Assembly (NCBI GenBank): GCA_946886865.1
Contig: CAMPJI010000109.1
Location: 1 to 7,128, forward strand
Length of the DNA: 7,128 nucleotides
From: an uncultured Lysobacterales bacterium
GTDB taxonomy: Bacteria > Pseudomonadota > Gammaproteobacteria > Xanthomonadales > Xanthomonadaceae
Direction: 5' to 3'
A program made the position numbers and the translations under genes. How positions within the stretch are numbered: position 1 is the stretch's first letter; every line of letters starts with the position of its first letter. The notes under the pieces were generated by a model that was given only the letters and a program-made list of their open reading frames with translations, did not search any database and was not told the DNA's origin. Positions 1-5,537 of the stretch are shown here, piece after piece.

Positions 1-67
1 TGACCTTCTCGATGCGGGTCTTGATCAGTTCGCTGATTTCGGACGGGTTGAGCTGGGTGGTAGACAT
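1..67 (-). CDS. atpA: F1Fo ATP synthase subunit alpha, N-terminus only (partial)
   Basis: Only the first 22 codons lie in the window; the gene continues past the left edge. They read MSTTQLNPSEISELIKTRIE followed by KV, the typical start of proteobacterial AtpA, where this helix binds the delta subunit at the top of F1. The ATG is well placed: GAGGAA sits about 7 nt upstream on the coding strand. Alpha is the non-catalytic nucleotide-binding subunit of the alpha3beta3 head; none of its nucleotide-binding motifs are visible here. It is the sixth gene of the operon seen here, following atpH after an unusually long 128-bp gap that holds a REP-like palindrome. Identity is secure from both sequence and position after atpH. 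Confidence 0.95.
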   Translation of the reverse strand, partial: MSTTQLNPSEISELIKTRIEKV

Positions 68-122
68 TTGGGATTCCTCGAACGCGTGCGGCCGGGTGCC
101 GTCGCGGTTGGATCAAACTGTT

Positions 123-185
123 GTAGGAGCGCGTGGGGCGAAGCGGTAACCGGAGCCGGGGACGCCTGCGCGCCGACCCGCTCCT
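123..185. repeat. Degenerate REP-like palindrome between atpH and atpA
   Basis: The atpH-atpA gap (68..195) contains a unit beginning GTAGGAGCG at 123, with the inverted match CGCTCCT at 179..185. The arms AGGAGCG/CGCTCCT are exact over 7 bp. The head matches the GTAG-headed palindrome at 3527..3600 in this window (GTAGGAGCGGC), and total length is similar (63 against 74 bp), but the inner stem is eroded and the right end reads GGAGCG preceded by GAA instead of GTAG. I read it as a decayed member of the same repeat family. In the atp transcript it would form an imperfect stem between the atpH stop and the atpA ribosome binding site. No protein-coding content is supported in the gap. Confidence 0.6.
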
Positions 186-195
186 TCGTGTCTCG

Positions 196-723
196 TTACT
201 GGGTCAGCATCGACTGCAGGCGGGCCAGCTTGCCCTTGAGCGAACCGTCGATCACCACGTCGCCGGCGTCGATCACCGCGCCGCCGATCAGCGAGTCGTC
301 GACCGAGGTCTCGATCTCGACCTCGCGGCCGAAGCGACGCTTGAGCGCGGCGCGGATCGATTCCAGCTCCGATGCCGGCAGCGCGCTGGCGGCCGTGACG
401 CGGGCCTTGACCACGCGATCGGCGTCGGCGCGCAGCTCTTCGAACATGCCGGCGATTTCAGGCAGCAACGGCAGGCGGCGGTTGTCGGCCAGCAGCGCGA
501 TGAAGCGGCCGAACGCCTCGTCGGCGCCCTCCGGCGACAACAGCGAGACCGCGTCGGCCTCGCCCAGCTGCGGGTGGCCCAGCAGGCCGTGCACCTGCGG
601 GTCGGCCGACACGCGCGCGGCGAACGCCAGCGCGTGGGACCACTCGGCGGTGCGGCCGGCATCGCGCGCCAGCGCGAATGCGGCGCGGGCGTAGGGACGG
701 GCAAGGGTCAGGGGCTGGCTCAT
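196..723 (-). CDS. atpH: F1Fo ATP synthase subunit delta
   Basis: Encodes a 175-residue protein, the usual length for bacterial subunit delta (OSCP homologue), which links the top of the alpha3beta3 head to the b-subunit stalk as part of the stator. The N-terminal helix motif ARPYARAAF (residues 8-16) is the family signature. The N-R-R-L segment at 81-84 and the C-terminal block with GG at 147-148, GD at 154-155 and DGS at 159-161 also fit. The reading frame is open further upstream, but those residues lie inside atpF and do not resemble delta; the ATG at 723 gives the correct N-terminus. It starts 7 bp after the atpF stop with only a weak GAG-type ribosome site overlapping the atpF end, so translational coupling to atpF is likely. 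Confidence 0.96.
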   Translation of the reverse strand: MSQPLTLARPYARAAFALARDAGRTAEWSHALAFAARVSADPQVHGLLGHPQLGEADAVSLLSPEGADEAFGRFIALLADNRRLPLLPEIAGMFEELRADADRVVKARVTAASALPASELESIRAALKRRFGREVEIETSVDDSLIGGAVIDAGDVVIDGSLKGKLARLQSMLTQ

Positions 724-730
724 GGCGCGG

Positions 731-1201
731 TCAGATCTCGGCCGCGAGTTCGTCCAGCAACGCCTTGTGGGCGTTGGCGTCGATCTCGCGCTTGAGCAGG
801 CGCTCGGCACCGGTCACCGCCAGCGCGGACACCTGGCGGCGCAGGTCCTCGCGGGCGCGGGTCGCGGAGGCTTCGATCTCGGCCACGGCCAGGGCCTTCT
901 GGCGCTCGGCCTCGGCGATGGCCTCGTTCTTGGCCTGGTCGACGATCTGGTTGGCGCGCTGGTGGGCCTGCTCGATGATCTCGTTGGCCTTGCCACGCGC
1001 TTCGCGCAGCGTCGCGTCGACCTTTTCCTGCGCCTGGGCGAGCGCCTTCTGGCTGTTGTCGGCCGCGGCCAGGCCTTCGGCGATCTTCTTCTGGCGCTCC
1101 TCGATCGCGGCCAGCAGCGGCGGCCAGATCTTGGTGGCGATGATCCAGATCAACGCGGCGAAGGCCAGCGCCTGGGCGAATAGGGTGAGGTTGATGCTCA
1201 T
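731..1201 (-). CDS. atpF: F1Fo ATP synthase subunit b
   Basis: Encodes 156 residues, the same length as E. coli subunit b. One N-terminal membrane segment (about residues 5-26) ends in the conserved [12 protein letters not shown] stretch, with Arg36 at the membrane-stalk junction, equivalent to the conserved Arg36 of E. coli b. The rest is a long charged, Ala/Glu/Lys/Arg-rich helix without prolines, which forms the right-handed dimeric stalk. The C-terminal end (near residues 130-156) contains AVTGAERLL, the region that contacts delta. The start is ATG at 1201; its ribosome binding site is weak (AGAG about 10 nt upstream). A 110-bp gap with two hairpins separates it from atpE, while atpH follows after 7 bp. 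Confidence 0.97.
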   Translation of the reverse strand: MSINLTLFAQALAFAALIWIIATKIWPPLLAAIEERQKKIAEGLAAADNSQKALAQAQEKVDATLREARGKANEIIEQAHQRANQIVDQAKNEAIAEAERQKALAVAEIEASATRAREDLRRQVSALAVTGAERLLKREIDANAHKALLDELAAEI

Positions 1202-1231
1202 GCGTAAGGCTCTGCCAGTGCGGAGAGGGGT

Positions 1232-1255
1232 GTCGGTGCCGGTTACGGCACCGAC
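1232..1255 (-). promoter_or_regulatory. Intercistronic hairpin nearer atpF, UAAC loop
   Basis: Perfect inverted repeat: GTCGGTGCC at 1232..1240 and GGCACCGAC at 1247..1255. On the transcribed (minus) strand the first and last loop bases also pair, giving a 10-bp stem closed by a UAAC tetraloop. No U-run follows, so it is not a normal intrinsic terminator. It sits about 30 nt upstream of the atpF start and could act as a 3' stabiliser for atpBE messages or slow atpF initiation; that function is inference. Confidence 0.7.
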
Positions 1256-1273
1256 CCTTCATTGCCGCGACGG

Positions 1274-1289
1274 CCGGCGCGAACGCCGG
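1274..1289 (-). promoter_or_regulatory. Intercistronic hairpin just after atpE, UUCG loop
   Basis: CCGGCG at 1274..1279 and CGCCGG at 1284..1289 form a 6-bp all-GC stem. On the transcribed strand the loop is UUCG, a very stable tetraloop, although closed by a G-C rather than the optimal C-G pair. It lies about 22 nt beyond the atpE stop and 18 nt before the second, longer hairpin. No U-run follows. Role in protecting the atpE end of a processed message is inferred. Confidence 0.6.
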
Positions 1290-1311
1290 TGCCGCGGCAT
1301 GCAACCGTTGC

Positions 1312-1670
<359 letters not shown>

Positions 1671-1705
1671 TGCAGCGGCAGCCACCCATTGCCTTCTGAC
1701 AGGCG

Positions 1706-2503
1706 TTAGTGGGCGTCTTCCGAAAGGCTGAGGTAGACGATCGACAGCATCATGAAGATGAAGGCCTGCAGCGGAATCACCAGCAGGTGGAACAGCATCC
1801 AGCCCAGGCCGAACAGGCCGCCGGCGAAGGCGCCGATGATGCCCGCGCCGCCCAGGACCCAGATCAGCAGGAACACGATCTCGCCGCCGAACATGTTGCC
1901 GAACAGTCGCATCGCCAGCGAGATCGGCTTGCTCAGCCACTCGACGGTGTTGAGGATCAGGTTGAACGGCATCATCCACTTGCCGAACGGCGCCGTCAGG
2001 AATTCCTTGGTGAAGCCGCCCAGGCCCTTGGCGCGTAGCGCGAAGAACAGCATCAGGAAGAACACGCTGATCGACAGGCCGAGCGTCGCGTTGACGTCGG
2101 CGGTCGGCACCGGCTTCCAGTAATGCACGCCGACGAGCTCCAGCGGCTTTGCGATGAAGTCCGCCGGGATCATCTTCAGCAGGTTCATCATCAGGATCCA
2201 GAAGAACAGGGTGATCGCGATGGGCGTCACCAGCTTGCTGGGTCCGTGGTAGGTGTCCTTGGCCTGGCGGTCGACGAACTCCAGGCAGATCTCGACGAAG
2301 GCCTGCCACTTGCCCGGCACGCCGGCGGTGGCATTGCGCGTGGCCGTCCAGAACGCGAACACGATCAGCAGGCCCATCAGGACCGCGGTGATCAGGGTGT
2401 CCAGGTGCAACGTCCAGAAGCCGCCTTCGCCGACCGACATCGTCAGGTTCTGGAGGTGGTGTTGGATGTACCCGGTGGGAGTCAGTTCCGCCTCGCCCGC
2501 CAT
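1706..2503 (-). CDS. atpB: F1Fo ATP synthase subunit a
   Basis: Encodes a 265-residue integral membrane protein that forms the two proton half-channels next to the c ring. Key residues are visible: the essential arginine in SLAMRLFGNMFGGE is Arg199 (E. coli Arg210), with Asn203 and Glu208 (E. coli Glu219) following it, and His239 and Gln246 (E. coli His245, Gln252) in the last helix region LFHLLVIPLQAFIF. Several hydrophobic segments run from about residue 36 onward. The frame is open well upstream through atpI sequence, but MAGEAELTPTGYIQHHL is the normal N-terminus, so ATG at 2503 is chosen, with AGGA close upstream. It follows atpI by 38 bp and precedes atpE by 97 bp. The protein is complete, with no missing key residue. 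Confidence 0.97.
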   Translation of the reverse strand: MAGEAELTPTGYIQHHLQNLTMSVGEGGFWTLHLDTLITAVLMGLLIVFAFWTATRNATAGVPGKWQAFVEICLEFVDRQAKDTYHGPSKLVTPIAITLFFWILMMNLLKMIPADFIAKPLELVGVHYWKPVPTADVNATLGLSISVFFLMLFFALRAKGLGGFTKEFLTAPFGKWMMPFNLILNTVEWLSKPISLAMRLFGNMFGGEIVFLLIWVLGGAGIIGAFAGGLFGLGWMLFHLLVIPLQAFIFMMLSIVYLSLSEDAH

Positions 2504-2541
2504 GTGTCCTGAACCCAATTGATAAGTGGAAAGTTGGTGGA

Positions 2542-2907
2542 TCAGCGGCGCGCCGCGACCAGCAGCTGCGTCAGCAGCGCGACCACGATGCCCGCCAGCA
2601 ATGCCAGCGGCGGCAGGCGCCATGCGCCCAGGCCCAGCAGCAGCACGGTGAATACGAGCGCCAGCTTGAGCACCACGCCGGCGAACCAGCGCGCCATCAC
2701 CGCGTTGGCGGGCATCACACCGCCGCCGACCATCAGTCGCGCCGCGAGTGCACCGCCGGCCAGCATGGCCGCCCCTCCGACCGCTGCCGCGACCGCGTGC
2801 GAAGCCCCCTGCGACAGCAGCGCCAAAGCCAGCAGCGCTGTTGTTCCGGCCTGCCAGGCCGCCGTTCGGCGTGCCAGGCGTCGGCCTGCTTGCAAGGGAT
2901 CGTACAC
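2542..2907 (-). CDS. atpI: ATP synthase subunit I (AtpI family)
   Basis: A 121-residue, strongly hydrophobic protein with about four membrane segments (roughly 14-32, 36-57, 72-96 and 98-117), lying directly upstream of atpB as atpI does in most proteobacteria. AtpI is not part of the final enzyme; it has been linked to c-ring assembly and Mg2+ handling. The N-terminal LQAGRRLARR, the glycine-rich second segment with VGGGVMP, and LKLALVF in helix 3 resemble xanthomonad AtpI as I remember it; the family is poorly conserved, so position carries much of the weight. The start is chosen as GTG at 2907: no in-frame ATG gives a sensible N-terminus, and the earlier in-frame GTG and TTG codons fall upstream of or overlap the predicted promoter. 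No good ribosome site precedes this GTG, so the exact start is uncertain. Confidence 0.82.
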   Translation of the reverse strand: MYDPLQAGRRLARRTAAWQAGTTALLALALLSQGASHAVAAAVGGAAMLAGGALAARLMVGGGVMPANAVMARWFAGVVLKLALVFTVLLLGLGAWRLPPLALLAGIVVALLTQLLVAARR

Positions 2908-2953
2908 GCGGGTACCGCGGGAGTCGGGCGAAAGCGCCCCGGTGAGCCGCAAA

Positions 2954-2982
2954 AGTATAGAGCGCGTGAGCACTGCGGGCAA
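2954..2982 (-). promoter_or_regulatory. Sigma70-type promoter of the atp operon
   Basis: On the minus strand TTGCCC (2977..2982) is followed, after exactly 17 nt, by TATACT (2954..2959). The -10 matches consensus in 5 of 6 positions, the -35 in 4 of 6, and the spacing is optimal. Predicted transcription start is near 2947, giving a leader of about 40 nt to the GTG of atpI. That leader holds a short GGGCG/CGCCC hairpin at 2926..2939. This AT-containing hexamer stands out in a very GC-rich region. Promoter use has not been shown. Confidence 0.68.
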
Positions 2983-3117
2983 CCGCCACTCGTATGGCCG
3001 TGGCGGGACTCCGGCCGGGCAGCGATAGCCCGCTCCTATCACAGCGAGCGCGACAATCGATTGGACCGCGCCGCGGCACGCGTCGACGATGACAGCCCGC
3101 CTTTTCCGGATGCCGCC

Positions 3118-3324
3118 ATGGACAAGACGCTCAGCTTCGCCGCCGTCCACGTCGTGGTGGCATTTCTGGTCGGCTACCTCATGACCGGCAGCGTCTGGGT
3201 GGGCGGTGCGCTGGCGCTGGTGGAGCCGGCCTGCAACACCGTCGCGTTCCACCTGCACGAGAAGGCCTGGAAGCGAATCGAGCGGCGCCGGGCGGCGTCA
3301 GCCCGGCCACGACTGGCCGCCTGA
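3118..3324 (+). CDS. DUF2061 family small membrane protein
   Basis: A 68-residue protein with two adjacent hydrophobic stretches (about 6-23 and 25-44) and a basic tail ending RRRAASARPRLAA. The pattern H-x3-AF-x2-GY-x2-TGS, then ALALVEPACNTVAF and HEKAW, matches the DUF2061 family of predicted membrane proteins; Glu36-Pro37, Asn40, His47-Glu48 and Trp51 are the positions I would expect to be conserved. The function of the family is not known. The ATG at 3118 starts directly at the domain; upstream ATGs are out of frame, and the ribosome site is weak. It is the only rightward gene in the window, divergent from atpI and convergent with lpdA, so it is probably a single-gene unit. Confidence 0.82.
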   Translation: MDKTLSFAAVHVVVAFLVGYLMTGSVWVGGALALVEPACNTVAFHLHEKAWKRIERRRAASARPRLAA

Positions 3325-3357
3325 AGGGGGCGGCGGGACTACCGCTGCTGTGTGGCG

Positions 3358-3380
3358 AAAAAAATCCCGGAAACCCGGAA
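3358..3380 (-). terminator. Intrinsic terminator of the aceF-mscS-lpdA transcript
   Basis: On the minus strand TTCCGG (3375..3380), a GTTT loop and CCGGGA (3365..3370) form a 6-bp stem with one G-U pair, directly followed by seven Ts (3358..3364). This is the only stem with a proper U-run in the 3325..3650 gap. It lies 271 nt beyond the lpdA stop in the direction of lpdA transcription, so the lpdA message probably has a long structured 3' end. The stem is short, so efficiency is uncertain. Confidence 0.65.
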
Positions 3381-3464
3381 CCTTTCGAGCGGACCCCGGT
3401 CAGACCTGTGCGCCCCCCGCCACTCTCTCCTCGTCAATGGCAAAAAGCAGCGGTGGGCGGCCCC

Positions 3465-3495
3465 CGAAGCCCCGGCCTGATCCGCCGGGGCTTCG
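3465..3495. terminator. Strong GC hairpin between convergent genes
   Basis: CGAAGCCCCGG (3465..3475) and CCGGGGCTTCG (3485..3495) pair perfectly over 11 bp around a 9-nt loop. There is no T-run on either side, so it is not a classical terminator, but its place between the convergent DUF2061 and lpdA genes suits a bidirectional attenuator or an mRNA 3'-end stabiliser. It sits between the REP pair and the U-run terminator of the lpdA transcript. Confidence 0.55.
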
Positions 3496-3526
3496 CCTTG
3501 TCCGGCGTCCGCGAGCGCATTGACCC

Positions 3527-3600
3527 GTAGGAGCGGCGTCAGCCGCGATGCCCGTGGTCGCGAAGCCTTGACCATCGATCGCGGCTGAAGCCGCTCCTAC
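3527..3600. repeat. Inverted pair of GTAG-headed REP elements (BIME-like)
   Basis: Two 22-nt arms, 3527..3548 and 3579..3600, are inverted copies differing at a single base (GTAGGAGCGGC-G-TCAG against GTAGGAGCGGC-T-TCAG). Each arm has the GTAG head and an internal GCGGC/GCCGC stem-loop, the hallmark of GTAG-type REPs (SMAG in Stenotrophomonas maltophilia), which are thought to be spread by TnpA-REP (RAYT) transposases. The 30-nt centre contains a further TGGTC/GACCA stem (3555..3559 and 3570..3574). It lies about 50 bp beyond the lpdA stop, the usual intergenic location. No transposase gene is present in the window. Confidence 0.85.
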
Positions 3601-3650
3601 AACGGCCCGCACCGCCATCGGCACTGTGCGAGCACGGACCGGCGCTCGCG

Positions 3651-5522
3651 CTACTTGCGCTTGGGGATATAGAGGTCGGTGATGGTGCCGTCGAACACCT
3701 CCGCCGCCATGCCCACCGATTCGCTGAGCGTGGGGTGCGGGTGGATGGTGTGGCCGATGTCGGCGACCTCGCAGCCCATCTCGATGGCCAGCGCGACTTC
3801 CGCGATCAGGTCGCCGGCGTGCACGCCCACGATGCCGCCGCCGATCACGCGGTGCGTGGTTTTGTCGAACACCAGCTTGGTGAAACCCTCCGTGCGACCG
3901 ATGCCGATGGCGCGCCCGCTGGCGGCCCACGGGAACTTGCCGACGCCGACCTTCAGGCCCTTCTCCTTCGCCTCACTCTCGGTGACACCGACCCAGGCGA
4001 TTTCCGGGTCGGTGTAGGCCACCGACGGGATCACGCGCGCGACCCATTCCTTTTTTTCGCCGGCGGCGACTTCCGCGGCGAGCTTGCCCTCATGCGTCGC
4101 CTTGTGCGCCAGCATCGGCTGGCCGACCAGGTCGCCGATGGCGAAGATGTGGGGCGCCGTGGTGCGCATCTGCCGGTCGACCGGGATGAACCCGCGGTCG
4201 GTGACCTCCACGCCCGCCTTGGCCGCATCGAGCTTGCCGCCGTTGGGCGCGCGGCCGACGGCCACCAGCACGCGGTCGAACCGCTTCGCTTCGGGTGCGC
4301 TGTCGCCTTCGTACGTCACGGCGATTCCGCTCTTCTGCGCCTTGGCGTCGACGACTTTCGTCTTGAGGTGCACGGCGACGCCCTGCTTCTTCAGGCGATC
4401 GGCCAGCGGCTTGACCAGGTCCTTGTCGGCCCCCGGCATCAGCTGGTCCATGAATTCGACCACCGTGACCTGGCTGCCCAGCGCGCGGTACACCGTCGCC
4501 ATCTCCAGGCCGATGATGCCGCCGCCGACCACGAGCAACGTCTTCGGGATCTCGGCCAGCTCCAGCGCATCGGTGGAGTCCATGACGCGCGGGTCGTCCC
4601 ACGGGAACATCGGCAGCTTCACCGCCTGCGAGCCCGCGGCGATGATGCACTGCTCGAAACGCACCAGCGTCGTCTTGCCGTCGGTGCCGGCGACCTCGAG
4701 CTCGTTGGCCGACGCGAACGTGCCGGTGCCCGCGACGACGCGCACCTTGCGCTGCTTGGCCATGCCGGCCAGCCCCTTGGTCAGCTGGCCGACGACTTTT
4801 TCCTTGTACGTGCGCAGCGTGTCGAGCGTGATCTTCGGCGTGCCGAAGTCGATGCCGTATTCGGACGCGTGCGCGGCCTCGTCGACGACCGCGGCCGCAT
4901 GCAGCAGTGCCTTGGAGGGAATGCAGCCGACGTTGAGGCAGACGCCGCCGAGGCTGTCGTAGCGTTCGACCAGCACCGTGTCCAGACCGAGGTCGGCGGC
5001 GCGGAACGCGGCGGTGTAGCCGCCGGGGCCGGCGCCCAGCACGAGCATGCGGCATTCGATGTCGGCCTTGCGGCCTGCGGCCTCGGCGGGCTTGGGGCCG
5101 GACGCCGCCGCTCCGCCTGCGGCCACGGGCGCCTCGGGTGCCCCGGTTGCGGCCTCGCTGCGCGATTGCGCCGGCGCGGATCCGGCACGCGGGCCGGACG
5201 TGGCACGCTCGGGCTGCGCGGGAGCTGACGGCGTGGCATCCGCGCCCGCCGGCGCCTTGGAGGTGCCCTCGCCCCCGGTCTCGCCCCCGGCCTCCAGCAC
5301 CGCGATCACGGCGCCTTCGGCGACGTTGTCGCCGACCTTCACCTTCAGTGCCTTGACCACGCCGGCCGCGCTCGAGGGCACTTCCATCGTCGCCTTGTCC
5401 GATTCCAGCGTGACCAGCCCCTGGTCGACCGCGACGGTGTCGCCCACGGCGACCAGCAACTCGATCACCGGAACGCTGTCGAAATCGCCGATGTCGGGAA
5501 CCTTGACCTCGATCTCTGCCAT
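3651..5522 (-). CDS. lpdA: Dihydrolipoamide dehydrogenase (E3) with N-terminal lipoyl domain
   Basis: The 623-residue E3 reoxidises dihydrolipoyl groups on E2 with FAD and NAD+, completing the pyruvate dehydrogenase cycle in the cytoplasm. Residues 1-80 form a lipoyl domain with the attachment lysine Lys43 in ESDKATMEVP. Residues about 81-152 are an Ala/Pro/Gly-rich flexible linker. The E3 core follows: FAD site GAGPGG (163-168), redox disulfide Cys195/Cys200 in GGVCLNVGCIPSK, NAD site GGGIIG (333-338) with Glu356, the second FAD motif around IFAIGD (459-464), and the His596-Glu601 dyad in HPTLSE. All catalytic residues are present. Plain E3 is about 470 residues; lipoyl-fused forms are known in Neisseria and Ralstonia. 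The start is ATG at 5522: GAGGAG lies 8 nt upstream and overlaps the in-frame GTG at 5531, ruling that out. Confidence 0.97.
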   Translation of the reverse strand: MAEIEVKVPDIGDFDSVPVIELLVAVGDTVAVDQGLVTLESDKATMEVPSSAAGVVKALKVKVGDNVAEGAVIAVLEAGGETGGEGTSKAPAGADATPSAPAQPERATSGPRAGSAPAQSRSEAATGAPEAPVAAGGAAASGPKPAEAAGRKADIECRMLVLGAGPGGYTAAFRAADLGLDTVLVERYDSLGGVCLNVGCIPSKALLHAAAVVDEAAHASEYGIDFGTPKITLDTLRTYKEKVVGQLTKGLAGMAKQRKVRVVAGTGTFASANELEVAGTDGKTTLVRFEQCIIAAGSQAVKLPMFPWDDPRVMDSTDALELAEIPKTLLVVGGGIIGLEMATVYRALGSQVTVVEFMDQLMPGADKDLVKPLADRLKKQGVAVHLKTKVVDAKAQKSGIAVTYEGDSAPEAKRFDRVLVAVGRAPNGGKLDAAKAGVEVTDRGFIPVDRQMRTTAPHIFAIGDLVGQPMLAHKATHEGKLAAEVAAGEKKEWVARVIPSVAYTDPEIAWVGVTESEAKEKGLKVGVGKFPWAASGRAIGIGRTEGFTKLVFDKTTHRVIGGGIVGVHAGDLIAEVALAIEMGCEVADIGHTIHPHPTLSESVGMAAEVFDGTITDLYIPKRK

Positions 5523-5530
5523 GCCTGCCA

Positions 5531-5536
5531 CTCCTC
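5531..5536 (-). promoter_or_regulatory. Shine-Dalgarno site of lpdA
   Basis: GAGGAG on the minus strand lies 8 nt before the ATG at 5522, in the 15-bp gap after the channel gene stop. It is the strongest ribosome site in the window and decides the lpdA start against a GTG three codons upstream. Confidence 0.85.
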
Positions 5537-5537
5537 G

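Noticed and set aside
2504..2541. Possible extra promoter just before atpB (TATCAA near 2520)
   Set aside because: No acceptable -35 at the right distance; the AT-richer patch is short and atpI-atpB spacing fits a common transcript.
2983..3117. Promoter for the DUF2061 gene
   Set aside because: I found no pair of hexamers with good spacing on the + strand in this 135-bp region; candidate -10s such as TATCAC lack a -35 partner.
3735..5228. Long 497-codon open frame on the + strand opposite lpdA
   Set aside because: It mirrors the codon structure of lpdA, is His/Arg/Asp/Gly-rich without recognisable domains, and is expected in high-GC DNA opposite a real gene.
5523..5531. GTG at 5531 as the lpdA start (three extra residues)
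   Set aside because: It overlaps the GAGGAG ribosome site, which is correctly spaced for the ATG at 5522.
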